Translations under genes and position numbers: made by a program
Notes under the pieces: model-generated
What the model saw: only the letters and a program-made list of their open reading frames with translations
Told to the model about the DNA's origin: nothing
Databases searched by the model: none
In this document: positions 1-12,354 of the stretch, in pieces
Numbering within the stretch: position 1 is the first letter of the stretch
Layout of the letters: the number at the start of each line of letters is the position of its first letter
Origin: Nemopilema nomurai
Taxonomy: Eukaryota > Cnidaria > Scyphozoa > Rhizostomeae > Rhizostomatidae
Direction of reading: 5' to 3'
Assembly: GCA_003864495.1 (NCBI GenBank)
Contig: ML133395.1
Span: forward strand, 154,307-218,306
Length of the DNA: 64,000 bases

Positions 1-3000
1 GAAAAAGGGTGCCACGGCCCCGCACTTTTTTGTAAAACAATAGAGCTTTTCTAAATATCTTTTGCCATGATTGTTAAAATCTCCATTGGCCCCTCCACTT
101 TCCAACCTGCGTCGGAGCCCCTGTAATACATGAAACCTTTCAGCCCTTTTCCTTGATAAATGCACTTTTGATGAAAAGCAAATTTCACTGTTTTTAGAAA
201 AACTAGTTTCTACTTTGTGGAGGCAATCGTATCTGCGTGATGGTTATTTCACTTGCAATTTAAGTTCATTTGATCACCCAAAAAGATATTTTATAAAGAA
301 CACACAAAACTAAGCTAAACGAACAAACATGATAGGTAATTTTGGATAACCACCTTCATTTATCCATCAAATCAAAAATACAACTTATTTAGAAATTGGG
401 ATAGTCCCACACAATTACAAGGCCAACATGATTTTATATGATACATGATACAAAGCCGTGTGCATAAAATCAAATTCAGTTTATTTTGTCCAGGGGCGTA
501 AATATTGGGAGTGGGAGAGGGGGTTGCCCCACCCAACATTTTGTCGGGCAAACGACAGACAAGATGTTCGCAAATCCGTAACTGTCGGGTAAAATCTTTC
601 AGTCTACCGATATCTTTCAAAGACTCGCTGGGTATATCGTATCGGTATACTGTTAAACTTTGAGTCCTTCTTCGTCAATATTTCGAGTAAATCACTACTT
701 GGAGTGACTCCGCCAGCCTAAACGCCTATTAGCTAACCACTCTTGAAAACTGGCGTCGGTTCTTTGCGACCCAGTAATACATTTTTCAACATGATTTTTT
801 CTGAATGAGTCCAGCACCAGCATCATTGGCCTAGCCACCCTGGATGCCGCAACAATTTTACCAGTGTCTGGACGACGAAACCCAAAGGGCTCATTTTCGA
901 AGGAACTTTGATAAAATCATCTGCTGTAAGTAGTCGCTCATCCTCATTGCCATTCCAATATTTTACGAAAAAAAGTTAACACGACTGAACTGCAGCTTTT
1001 CTACACGTAAATTGATCTAATAATACCCGTTATCTCTTTTACAAGAAACCTAGATTGGGTCCTATTACTAAAAGTTTCTTAATTTTTCACTAGTTTCTAG
1101 TACTAAAAGTTTCTTATTTTTAGATAAACATCAAATTTTGCTCCTTCCCTTGTATATTAATTGTATTAAAGTTTATGACCCAACAGTAAGATTTGATATT
1201 GTATCTTTTCTTCATTAGTCTTATGGAAACAGGGGTACTTTTTATCGAGACACCCGGTACAGTGTGCTTTAATTCTTTTATTATTTTCGTATTGTTACCA
1301 AGACACCCGGTACTTATTATTTTCCTGCTCAGAAAGTCAGCTTTATTTTTTGGAGTTTCTTAAAAGTATTGATTTAGTTCTAAAAGTTTCTTAAAATCTC
1401 GGGGCCTTGGTACTAGTCTTCCTATAAACCGATTTCTTATCATAAAAGAAACGTGTAAACACTAATTGACATATGAAGAGCAAGGCATTGACTTGTAGTT
1501 CAAAGGTTAATACAAAAACTAAACAAAAACGTAAAAATATCAGAAAATAACAAATGCAACAAATTTCATAACTGTTTTAAAACATAGAAGGAAGACCGCG
1601 AAGGCTTTTCCCATAACAGATCCCATAACATTTTAGTCGGGCAGTGGCGAAAATGTCGGGCAAAATATTATGTACACCCCCCCCCCCTCCCCCAAAGAAA
1701 AATACTAGTTACTCCCCTGTCTTTGTCTCCTTTCAACATGTAAAAGGAGAAAAATGTAAAAATATTATCAGTTTAAAATTCCCATGTTCACTGTTCAAAA
1801 TGAATGCTGATTTCCAAATTTCAATTTTGTGAATTTCAAATTTTCAAACAATTATGCATTACGATCTATTCGTTGTGCAAATCGTAAGATTTTTCCAAAT
1901 CAGCTTCGTTTGGCCTTTTCGAAGTTTGTAACGACATATCATAACTGCCATCTAGAGTTGTGCTTCCTGAATCCGAATTTCAGCTTAATTTTTCACGCCT
2001 TACCTTCAGAAACTTATTTTGAGTTTGAAGGCTTAAGGATCCTTATAGGATGATTCCAAACATACATTAAACATAAACTCATTTTAAGAATACCTACGTT
2101 TTGCCAAGCCTCAATAATTTTTACATTTTTTAGCCTAGCCTAACATTATTCTTAAATCATTCTTGCCCAACACATATTCGTGAAAAGAATTTCATCAAGA
2201 AGCATACAGATTTATTAGTCTCTCAATTTTAATCATAATTCAAGAAAGCTTTTAGCCTCTTTCCTTGATTAATGCTCTTTTAATGTAAATCATAACTGGC
2301 TGTTTTGAAGAAAATTAGTTTCTAACTTCTGTATCCGTTTGATGGTTATTTCACTCAGTTTCAGTTTCATGTTAAAAATACCACTGGATGCATACATTTG
2401 TTGAAGATCAGAAACAATCCAGGCTTAAAAGTATAAACAATTTAAGAGAAAGTTAACTAATATAAACAAAATAGAAAAAATCAAAAGTAGAGGAGAAACA
2501 AGCTAGCACTGTTTCACTTGCAGTGTTAGTTCATTTGTTCACCCAACAAGATTTTCAATGCTTCCATAGAACACAAAAAACTAAACTAAATGAATGAACT
2601 TGACATGTAATTCTGGTTAACCACATTCGTGTATCCCATCAAATCAAAAAATATTTTATTTAGAAAATGGAATAGTCCCACACAATTACAAGGACAACAT
2701 GATTTTTAATGATACATGATACAAAGCCGTGTGCATCAAATCAAAATCAGTTTATTTTGTCTCCTTTCAACATCAAGAAAAGTCACCCTTTCCCTTCAGC
2801 CTTTCACATTCGCGAGTAACATCTCTCACCTTCATTTACAGGTGAAAAATGTAAAAATTTTAGCAGTTTAAAATGCCAATGTTCACTGTTCAAATTTTTT
2901 GCCTTTTCGAACTTTGTAATGACAGATCATAACTGCCATCTAGAGTTGTGCTTCCTCAATCCGAATTTCAACTTAATTTTTCGCGATCAAAGAGCTTAAG

Positions 3001-3239
3001 AAAGGCTTGCACAGTCTGTCCAGCAATCCACTGTTTTAAAGTCTCCAAAACACCCATCGATTATCATTTTCGAAGCATGCCGAGGGAGGAAACAAATCTA
3101 GTTTAACGTGGAACGTAAGCATTTCTCGACAACGCAAAACGATGTGGGGAATTGCGCTCATAGGCATTGCCTGTACCCCTCAAAAAGCATCTTTATGAAG
3201 AAATTAATACATACAGAGTTTTATTTCGATACTTTGAAT
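1..3239. other. H2B-H1 intergenic spacer (incomplete, unit 0 to unit 1)
   Basis: No gene is supported here. The first base corresponds to about 12,872 in the next spacer, so the window opens inside a repeat unit whose H2B lies upstream. The spacer contains a short motif, CTAAAAGTTTCTT, near 1068, 1103 and 1380, two copies of AGACACCCGGTAC near 1248 and 1300, and a long C-rich run near 1675-1693. A segment resembling the distal H1 upstream region occurs twice, at about 1722-2010 and 2758-3113. Short reading frames here are not consistently preserved between units. Confidence 0.8.
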
Positions 3240-3477
3240 AATCTTTTTGCGTTATTTCAATGACTTTGTGCCAATTAATGTTGGCAAAGAAGCACAACAT
3301 CGACGGCCATTTTGGCCTGAGCAGTCAGCGGTCACGTGTACTTTTGGCGCCTAGATGCAAAATGATTTTGAATCGTTGACCGAAAGTGAAGGAGGGCATC
3401 CAGTTTTGTGTCGCAGTTGCGAAGAACTTTACATTAGATTGTCGAACCATTTGCTCATTTCCAAAAAAGCCATCGTT
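3240..3477 (+). promoter_or_regulatory. H1 promoter and 5' leader, unit 1
   Basis: The region upstream of the H1 ATG contains CCAATTAA, an inverted GGCCA/TGGCC pair, a CACGTG E-box in GGTCACGTG, and the E2F-like TTTTGGCGCC at 3342-3351. No clear TATA box is visible. The block is conserved before H1 in every unit, although unit 3 has a short deletion. Assignment as a promoter is inferred from position, conservation and motifs. Confidence 0.65.
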
Positions 3478-4109
3478 ATGGATTCATCGGCGGTGTCACC
3501 CAAGAAGGCCAAAAAGGCAGCAGCACCCAAGAAGCCGGCTGCTCATCCTGCATACAAGGACATGATCGCGGAGGCAATCAGAAGCCTGAAGGAAAGAAAC
3601 GGCTCGTCGAGGCAGAAAATAGCCAAGTATTTGCAGGCTAATTACAAAGGCCTGGGTGATGAGAGCGCTTTGAAGAGAAACCTGAAGGCTTCCTTGAAGA
3701 AACTTGTCGCATCGGGCTCACTCGTGCAGACGAAGGGGGTGGGAGCTTCGGGTCGTTCAAGCTACCTGTCGCCGCGAAGAAAGCAGCAGCAGAAAAGAAG
3801 CCGGTCGCAGCAAAGAAAGTTGTGAAAAAGCCAGCAGCACAGGCTAAGAAGAGTACGCAGGCTAAAAAGGCCAGTACCAGCTCAGTGAAGAAGAGTCCCG
3901 CGAAAAAGAAGGCAACGACAGCGAAGAAAGCAACTGGTGCTAGCAAGTCCCCCAAGAAGCCCAAAGCTAAAGTAGCCAAGAAACCAAAGGCTGCTGCAAG
4001 CAAGAAGGCTTCGGTGGCTGGAAAGAGCAAACCGAAAAAGGCTGCAGCTAAGAAGACGGCAAAGTCACCTGCTGCAAAGAAATCCAAGGCCAGCAAGTCG
4101 AAGAACTGA
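3478..4109 (+). pseudogene. H1: Linker histone H1, unit 1, frame-disrupted
   Basis: This is an H1 linker histone copy, a protein that binds nucleosomal DNA at entry and exit and compacts chromatin. It starts MDSSAVSPKKAKK. A winged-helix domain follows at about residues 20-92, with HPAYKDMIAEAIRSLKERNG and an SRQKIAKYL helix. A Lys/Ala/Pro-rich tail with SPKK and AKKS motifs lies downstream. Compared with unit 2, one G is missing from a G run at about 3750-3752, so translation leaves the Lys-rich frame after GVGASG and stops at 3825 with an Arg/Ser/Gln-rich tail. The Lys-rich tail continues intact in another frame (3822-4109). The 632-nt span is one base short of the 633-nt intact copy. It may be a real truncated gene or a consensus error. 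Confidence 0.85.
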
Positions 4110-4164
4110 GGGCTCAGTTCTCCAGACTTGTTCGTCTTAGTGCGCCATCCTGTCCATGCAAAAC

Positions 4165-4180
4165 AGCTTTTTTAAAAGCT
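4165..4180 (+). terminator. Histone 3' stem-loop, H1 unit 1
   Basis: Stem AGCTTT/AAAGCT with loop TTTA, flanked by AAAC and ACCAAA, 55 bases after the stop. Six base pairs and a four-base loop match the SLBP-bound processing element of replication-dependent histone mRNAs. Confidence 0.9.
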
Positions 4181-4185
4181 ACCAA

Positions 4186-7100
4186 ATAGTTGGATATTTT
4201 GTCTTGACAACCCTTGTTGGCTGCATCGATCACTCGAATTTTCAATGGCTTGTTTGCTTTCTGCGTAGACGAACCCAACATTTAAATGAGCATACCTATA
4301 GCTAAAATGGATACTGATAGTTTCAGCTTAACCCTAACTGTGATCTGAAGGTTTCCATCCAGGAACTCTGAAACATGTGGTGGGTTGGCTTGGTAACATT
4401 AAGAGAAGCTTTTTAATACTGTAGTTCTGTAATGCACGCAAAATATCATCAATATCAGGAATTTCATCAAAAGTCCTGAAGGGAGCTTCTTTTGCTATCA
4501 TTCAATCAAATCAACCAATACTTTCATCATATGTCCAGTGATGTAAAAGAAAGTTAAAACGCGGTAGTAATCCCAAATGGCAAGCAGTTTTATAGTTTGG
4601 TTTGATACTTTTTGAGGTTTTCATCAAGATTTGCATAGGAAGCTTCTTTTAGTAGAATCATTCCAAAATCAACAACAAGCAATTCATCATATATTGGTGT
4701 TGTTTGATGTAAAACAGTCCAGTGAAAATAGTCCATTTCCATAAAACAAGCATTGTTTTATTCTTGGGTTTTATAATTTTTGAGATTGTTCATCAAAAGA
4801 TGTAAAAGAAGCTTCCTCCTCTATCATTATTGAGGGAAAAGTTAAGCATTTCATTATATGATAGTGTTGTTTGATGTAAAATAAAGTGAAAACATTGTAT
4901 TCCAATAAAACAAGCAGTGTTTTATTACGACTTATTACCTTTCTTTGATTTTTCACCAAGTCTTGACTCATCATTCTAGACTCAATAGCCTCAAATTTCT
5001 TTGTACCTTTATGCAGTTTGATGTAAAATGAAGTGAAAACACTGTATTTCCATGAAATAAGCAAGGTTGCACTTGGGTTTGATAATTTGTTTATGGTTCT
5101 TTATAAAGGGTTTTAGAGTAAGCTTCTGTTGTAATCATGCCAAAAACAACAATCAAACAGTTTGTCATATGATTGTGTTGTTGATTCAAAACAAAGTTAA
5201 AATTATGTATTCTTATTAAGCATTTTGATTTGATTTGGATTCCTAGTGTTGGGTGCTTTTCATCAAGAGTTGTAATGAAAGCTGACTTTGCCATCATTCC
5301 AGAATCAATAATCATATATTTCATCATATATTGGTGCTATTTGCGGGTAAAATATGAAGAACTGCAGTTCCATAAAGCAAGCAGTGTTATACTTAAGTTT
5401 GATAACTTTTTGTGGCTCTTCTTCAGGACATGGAAAGAATTCATATTTTTAAATCATTCTGGATTCAAAAACCAAGTATTTAGTGATATAAAAGTGGTTT
5501 TTTATGTAAAACAAAATAAAAACTGCATTCCCAGAAATCAAGTAGTATTATTATTGGGTCTGACAATTTTTTTAAGATTCTTCATCTATAATCAAGCACT
5601 TCTTCATATGAAAGTGTTCTTTTTTGTAAAACAGAATGAAAATGCTGAATCTTTATAAAACAAGAAGCTTTTTTCTTGGGTGTGACAACTTTTTGATGTT
5701 CTTCTTCAAGACATGCAGAGCCAGCTTCTTTGATATCATTCCCGAATCCATAATCAAGCAATTCGTCATATGATAGTGTTGTTTGATTTAAAGCAAAGTT
5801 AAAATTATGTATTCTTATCAGACAAGCAGTTTTGATTTGATTAGATTCCCAGTGTTGGGTAATTTCATCAAGAGTTGTAAAGGGAGTTTCTTTTTATATA
5901 ATTTCATAATCATCAATCAATGTTTCCATCATATGTTGGTGTTCCTTTATGTTAAACAGAGTGTAAACACTGTTTTGACATAAAACAAGTAGTGTTATGT
6001 TAGGAATTGTTTACTTTGTTTGATTTTTCATCAAGACTTGTAAAGGAATCTGCTTTTCCATAATTCTAGGCTCAATAACAAGCATTTGTTCATATGTTGG
6101 GCTGTTTGATCTAAAGTAAAGAGAAAAAACTATTTTCCCTTTAAATAAGCAGGGTTATACTTGGGTTTGATAACTTTTTTAAGATTCTTTATCTAAAGTT
6201 TTAGAAAAAGCTCTTTTGCTATCATTCTAGACTAACAAATCAAGCATTTTATCGCATGTTTGTGTTTTTTGGGGATAATAAAAGTAAAAGTACTGTAGTT
6301 ACATAAAACAAGCAGTGTTATACTTGAGTTTGACAACTTTTTGAGGTTCTTGATAAAGAGTTTCAAAGTAAGCTTCATTTGTAATCATGGCAAAATCAAT
6401 AATCAAACAATTCATCATTTGATAGTGTTGTTTGATTTAAAACAAAGTTAAAATTCTATATTCTCATTGACAAGTAGTTTTGATTTGATTTGGATTCCTA
6501 GTGTTGGGTTATTTTCATCAAGATCTGTAAAGGAAGCTTCTTTTTATATAATTTCATGATCATCAATCAATGTTTTCGTCATATGTTGGTGTTCTTTGAT
6601 GTAAAACAAAATAAAAACACTGTTTTTTCATAAAACAAGCAGTGTTTTACCTGGATTTGATAACTTTGTTGGGTTTTCCTTCAAAACTTGTAAAGGAAGC
6701 TTTTTGCTATCATTCCAGAATCAACAATAAAGCAGGTAATCACATCTTGGTGCAGTTGATGTAAAACAAAAACAAAATGATTAATTGTTTTGATATGATA
6801 TCTTTTGAGTTTGATATTTGGGTTTGATATTTTTTGAGATTTTCATCAAGATTTGTAATGAAAGCTTCCTTTGCTATCATTCCACAACCAAAATCAAGCA
6901 TTTCATCATGCGATAGTCTCCTTTGATGTAAAACAGATTAAAATGCTGCATTTCCATTAAACAAGCAGTGTCATACTACTTGGGTTTGACAACATTTTGA
7001 GGTTCTTCAAAAAGTGTTGTAAAGAAAGCTTCTTTTGCTACCATTCCAGAATCAATAACCAAACATTTCATCATATGTTGGTTTTGTTTGATGTAAAATA

Positions 7101-8040
7101 GATTCGCAGATATAAATAAAATGCCCCTCATAAAGAAGAAGCAAATTTGAATGGACTTTTTTATAGACTTTTTGCAAAAATTACATTTTTTTCCTTATCA
7201 TTCAAAAACCATCTTTCTATGTTCATTTTCCATATGTTTGTGTAGTAGCCACTCAAAAGAAATAGCTCTTGAGTTGATTTGGACCACAAAATGCGTGAAT
7301 ACTACATAAATGGGTTGAAGGAGCCCTCCATTCCATCATTCCCAAATTAGTTTTCTATCAATTAAATTTTGACCACATTTTGACCCAACAATTCACTATT
7401 TGTGCATTACGCAGAGAAGGCTTCAATTAAGTGAGAGGGCTTCAATGAAGAGTGTTCTCCATCCCATCATTTCAATATCCTTTTCCTAATTCTAAACAAT
7501 TTATCACGTGTTGATAAGCAATGTAAGACCTGGTTTTGACTTGAAAATGTCGGCACAAATCTACCCGTAAGACAAACTTAGTCATACTACATTTAAGAAA
7601 AATCTGACCTAAAATGATTTTTCCAGAACGTAAAAAGGGACAGCTGTATCGCGTTGTTTATGTAATGGAGACAGCTTTAGATTTGATTTAGAGAGCAGTT
7701 GCGTGGATTTTCAAAAGAAAGGTAGATGTAGTTTTTCGGAATAATGTGTCTGTTAGCATTAGAGAAAGAAGATCATTAGGGGCTTTCGGAAACCCTCTAA
7801 TCAGAGTAACTCATTAGCGTAGCCAAAAGAATACTACTATAAAGAATATAATATAATATAAACTCTGACTAATTAGTAATCTGTAAGAGGAAGTTTATTT
7901 CGAAAATTGAATATTCAATTTAGCTAATTTTATATTGTGCTTTATTACTTTGGTAGGTTTTGTACATGAATGCATAGGCGGAAATCTTTAGAGAAATATC
8001 GCTGTGTGCAATGGGATAGAGAAACATCGTTTCTGGCGTT
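4186..8040. other. H1-H3 spacer, unit 1
   Basis: No protein gene is seen. About 250 bases of H1 3' flank come first. Relative to units 2-4, roughly 600 bases are then missing near 4440-4480. The satellite array fills about 4,450-7,110, followed by unique AT-rich DNA conserved between units, including the region matching the empty site of the unit 3 inverted-arm element near 7300. Confidence 0.75.
4450..7110. repeat. Degenerate ~160-bp satellite array, unit 1
   Basis: Phrases recur in fixed order: TTTGATGTAAAAC, ATAAAACAAGCAGTG, GGGTTTGATAACTTTTT, CATCAAG, AAGGAAGCTTCTTTTGC, ATCATTCCAGAATCAA and TTCATCATATGTTGGTG. The AGCTTC anchor appears at 4484, 4641, 4810, 5121, 6371, 6535, 6698, 6863 and 7028, usually spaced 157-169 bases or multiples of that. 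This suggests about 16-17 copies. Monomers are diverged, and the reading frames inside are by-products of the periodicity. Confidence 0.85.
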
Positions 8041-8046
8041 CGTGGT

Positions 8047-8062
8047 GGTTTTTAAAAAAACC
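8047..8062 (-). terminator. Histone 3' stem-loop, H3 unit 1
   Basis: Read on the minus strand: stem GGTTTT/AAAACC with loop TTTA and 3' flank ACCACG. It lies 47 bases after the H3 stop codon. The stem differs from the AGCTTT stem of the plus-strand genes. Confidence 0.9.
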
Positions 8063-8108
8063 GTTTTAAACGAAATCTCATCTGTCAAGATGTGATGGAG
8101 TGAGTTGC

Positions 8109-9540
<1,432 letters not shown>

Positions 9541-9606
9541 ATTGATGTTGCTGGTCCTTCCTGTCCGGCAATCAAGATTCGTCCATATGCAAGCACACAG
9601 AAAAAC

Positions 9607-9622
9607 AGCTTTTTTAAAAGCT
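9607..9622 (+). terminator. Histone 3' stem-loop, H4 unit 1
   Basis: AGCTTT/AAAGCT stem with TTTA loop, AAAC before and ACCAAA after, 66 bases past the stop. Confidence 0.9.
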
Positions 9623-9639
9623 ACCAAAAATGCCAAAGT

Positions 9640-11156
9640 TGCCTGATTTCGGCCTCGTAGCTTCACACGATTTAAAAAGGATGTCATTATTTCTTCTTTA
9701 AGTTCAGTAGCTACACATTTCATCGATCACAAGTATCGGGGCATTGTGCCAGTAAATTATTAGTCCAACGTTCCTCCCTTTTTAGGTGACAGGAAAAAGC
9801 GCCTTTCTAGCCATATAAAGTGTCGGTTCTGTTATTGGAAAACTTCCTTTCCAAAATAACTCCATCGTATCGGTGACAAATTTTGGTCTCATTTGTCAGT
9901 TGATCAACAGTCTGTCGTGCATAGTGTTGATGGTGTTTGTAGGAAGAAAATAGTTCACCACTTAGCAGATTATGTTGAAATATATATTGGCTTTTCGGGT
10001 TTGAGTTTGAGATTGTCACTGTTTTTAGTTTGAAGCATTGGGGCTGATGAGCTCACTCTTTCCCCCTCTAGGCTGTATAGAGAAATGAAGATGAACACAT
10101 TTCAAGCCGGTCAAGAGAAAAAGCACCTTCTCTGATTGAAAAGCACCTTTTCACCACAGCTTTTCGACTTGCTTCAAGAGATGTGAAAAAAGTTCTCATT
10201 CCTATCATTCTAGAACCAAGTTTCTAAAAGGTCATCATTTTTGTGTGTTGTTGTGAGAAGAAACAATTTCATAAAACTAAATTCCGTGAAAGCAATCAAT
10301 CTATTACTTGATTTTGATACTTTCCTATCATTTTATAACCAACGTTAAGACAGTTTACCGCGTGTTGATGTTGAATTAATGCAAAATAAAGTTGAAATTC
10401 TGTATTATCAATATATAGGTAGTTTTGACTTGATTCTGATTCCTTGTGTTTAGTAAAGTTCATCAAGAGTTGTAAAGGGAGCTTCTTTTGCTCCATCAAA
10501 TCAACCAATACTTTCATCATATGTCCATTGATGTAAAAGAAAGTTAAAACATTGTAGTGCTACAAAATAACAAGCAGTGTTATATTTTGGTTTGATAACC
10601 TTTTTGAGATTGTTCATTAAAACATGCAAAAGAAGCTTCCTCCTACATCATTTTTGAGGGAAAAGTTAAGCATTTCTTTAATGTAAAACAAAGTGAAAAT
10701 ATTGTATTCCAACGAAACAAGCAGTGTTCTATTAGCACTTGTTTACTTTGTTTGACTTTCCATCAAATCTTGTAAAGGAAGCTGCTTTTTTATCATTCTA
10801 GTATCAATAACCAAGCATTTCTTCATATGTTGGTGAAGTTTAATGTAAGATGAAGTGAAAACATTGTACGAATTTTCCTAGTTACAACTCTCCTGGAGGG
10901 TTCTCGCCCAATACCGACCCTAAAATGCCCAATATGAAGTACACATAACAACAACGAGAAATGTCGAAAAAATGTACCGGCACAAGTATGAAGGAAAGAA
11001 AACCTCTTAAACCAGAAACTAGAATTAGTATTCTATCAGTAATTAAGAATGTCGTGTGTGTCACAAGAAGGTAAACCAATTTAGCATCTTTGGTGTTTAA
11101 AAGTGTCTTTCTTTTACCGAATGCAAAGATAATCAGAGATGGCCAACCGAAGCGAC
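9640..11156. other. H4-H2A spacer, unit 1
   Basis: No gene is seen. The segment near 10,140-10,230 resembles the start of the H1-H3 spacer of units 2-4 (CACCACAGCTT, GTTCTCATTCCTATCATTCT). A short satellite block follows. A conserved non-satellite stretch at about 10,870-11,090 contains CTCTCCTGGAGGGTTCTCG. Confidence 0.7.
10330..10870. repeat. Short block of the ~160-bp satellite between H4 and H2A, unit 1
   Basis: About three to four degenerate monomers carry the same phrases as the H1-H3 array (TTTCATCATATGTCC, GATGTAAAAGAAAGTTAAAAC, AACAAGCAGTGTT, AAAGAAGCTTCC). The same sequence therefore occupies two separate spacers of one histone unit. Confidence 0.75.
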
Positions 11157-11540
11157 TTATGACTTGGCGGCTTTCGTCTCGGTCTTCTTTGGAAGAAGCA
11201 CTGCCTGAATGTTGGGCAAGACACCACCCTGTGCAATGGTGACTCCACTCAGCAACTTGTTCAACTCCTCGTCGTTCCTGATGGCGAGCTGCAAGTGACG
11301 AGGGATGATTCTTGACTTCTTGTTGTCTCTTGCTGCATTGCCAGCCAACTCCAAGATTTCTGCAGACAGATACTCGAGTACGGCTGCCAAATAGACGGGA
11401 GCCCCAGAGCCAACTCGCTCGGCATAGTTGCCCTTCCTCAACAATCGGTGGATACGTCCGACTGGAAACTGTAATCCAGCTCTGGATGTCCTAGATCTCG
11501 CCTTAGCCTTGGCTTTTCCACCTTTTCCACGTCCAGACAT
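11157..11540 (-). CDS. H2A: Histone H2A, unit 1
   Basis: This intact 127-aa core histone pairs with H2B. It starts [20 protein letters not shown] and contains the histone-fold stretch from [20 protein letters not shown] through the docking segment [14 protein letters not shown]. It ends TETKAAKS and has no SQ(E/D)Y tail, so it is a canonical H2A rather than H2A.X. The in-frame extension upstream of this ATG is 5' leader sequence and is not counted. It is divergent from H2B. Unlike the H2A copies in units 2 and 3, no standard stem-loop follows the stop, so 3' processing of this copy is doubtful. Confidence 0.98.
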   Translation of the reverse strand: MSGRGKGGKAKAKARSRTSRAGLQFPVGRIHRLLRKGNYAERVGSGAPVYLAAVLEYLSAEILELAGNAARDNKKSRIIPRHLQLAIRNDEELNKLLSGVTIAQGGVLPNIQAVLLPKKTETKAAKS

Positions 11541-11863
11541 GATTGCTATAATAACAGATTTTCTAATCGAGTTGACTGCGAAAGTGCAAGGGAACGAAAG
11601 TACCCTCCAAAAGCAACATTTCAAAGCGGCATTCATTCGAAACGCGCCAATCGTCGCCTGCTCTAGTCGGCCATTTTGACGAACCAGGCGAAGACAGCCA
11701 ATCGGCTGCGACCCTGGTCGGTCACGCGGTCTTCGGGCTCATTCTCGATGGCAAGGCGAGCTGGACTCAAATAAAGAAGCGTGCCTTGGCGCCAAACCAT
11801 CAAACCGAACTTGCTTGTCTCGAATCGAGAGTTGAGTGAATTTTTAAGAGAAAAGTCGCAAAC
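11541..11863. promoter_or_regulatory. Divergent H2A/H2B promoter, unit 1
   Basis: The 323-bp interval between the two start codons has two CCAAT boxes (GCGCCAATCG near 11,644 and AGCCAATCGG near 11,697), a TATA-like CAAATAAAG near 11,768 on the H2B side, and GGCGCCAAA from 11,788. A short bidirectional promoter is inferred. Confidence 0.75.
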
Positions 11864-12271
11864 ATGTCTGACGCCCCAGCTAAAGGAGGAAAACAGGCCC
11901 CAAAGGTCGCCAAGAAGGGAGAGAAGAAAGCAGGAGTTGGTAAAAAGGGTGGCAAGGCCGGCTCAGGAGAAAAGAAAAGGACGAAGAAGCGCAAGGAAAG
12001 CTACTCTATCTACATCTACAAGGTGCTCAAACAAGTCCACCCTGACACGGGAATTTCCAGCAAGGCCATGAGCATCATGAACTCGTTTGTCAACGACATT
12101 TTCGAGAGGATCGCTCAAGAAGCCTCGCGACTTGCCCACTACAACAAGAAGGCGACGATCACTTCAAGGGAAATCCAGACATCTGTCCGACTTCTCCTTC
12201 CCGGTGAACTTGCCAAGCATGCTGTCAGCGAGGGCACCAAGGCCGTCACCAAGTACACGTCCAGCAAGTAA
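11864..12271 (+). CDS. H2B: Histone H2B, unit 1
   Basis: This intact 135-aa core histone starts [20 protein letters not shown] and has an N-terminal tail of about 45 residues rich in Lys and Gly. The histone fold follows from [20 protein letters not shown] to the C-terminal helix ending AVTKYTSSK. The tail is longer than the roughly 125-aa H2B typical of vertebrates. It is divergent from H2A and is the last gene of the unit; a stem-loop lies 62 bases downstream of the stop. Confidence 0.99.
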   Translation: MSDAPAKGGKQAPKVAKKGEKKAGVGKKGGKAGSGEKKRTKKRKESYSIYIYKVLKQVHPDTGISSKAMSIMNSFVNDIFERIAQEASRLAHYNKKATITSREIQTSVRLLLPGELAKHAVSEGTKAVTKYTSSK

Positions 12272-12333
12272 ACTACCTGACCTGCCCTGGAGAGTTTGGT
12301 TCATTCTGCTCTCAAACGGTCGACATAAAAAAC

Positions 12334-12349
12334 AGCTTTTTTAAAAGCT
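12334..12349 (+). terminator. Histone 3' stem-loop, H2B unit 1
   Basis: AGCTTT/AAAGCT stem with TTTA loop and ACCAAA after it. Confidence 0.9.
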
Positions 12350-12354
12350 ACCAA

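Noticed and set aside
4450..7110. CRISPR-like regular spacing
   Set aside because: Repeats are whole ~160-bp degenerate monomers without unique spacers, in animal DNA.
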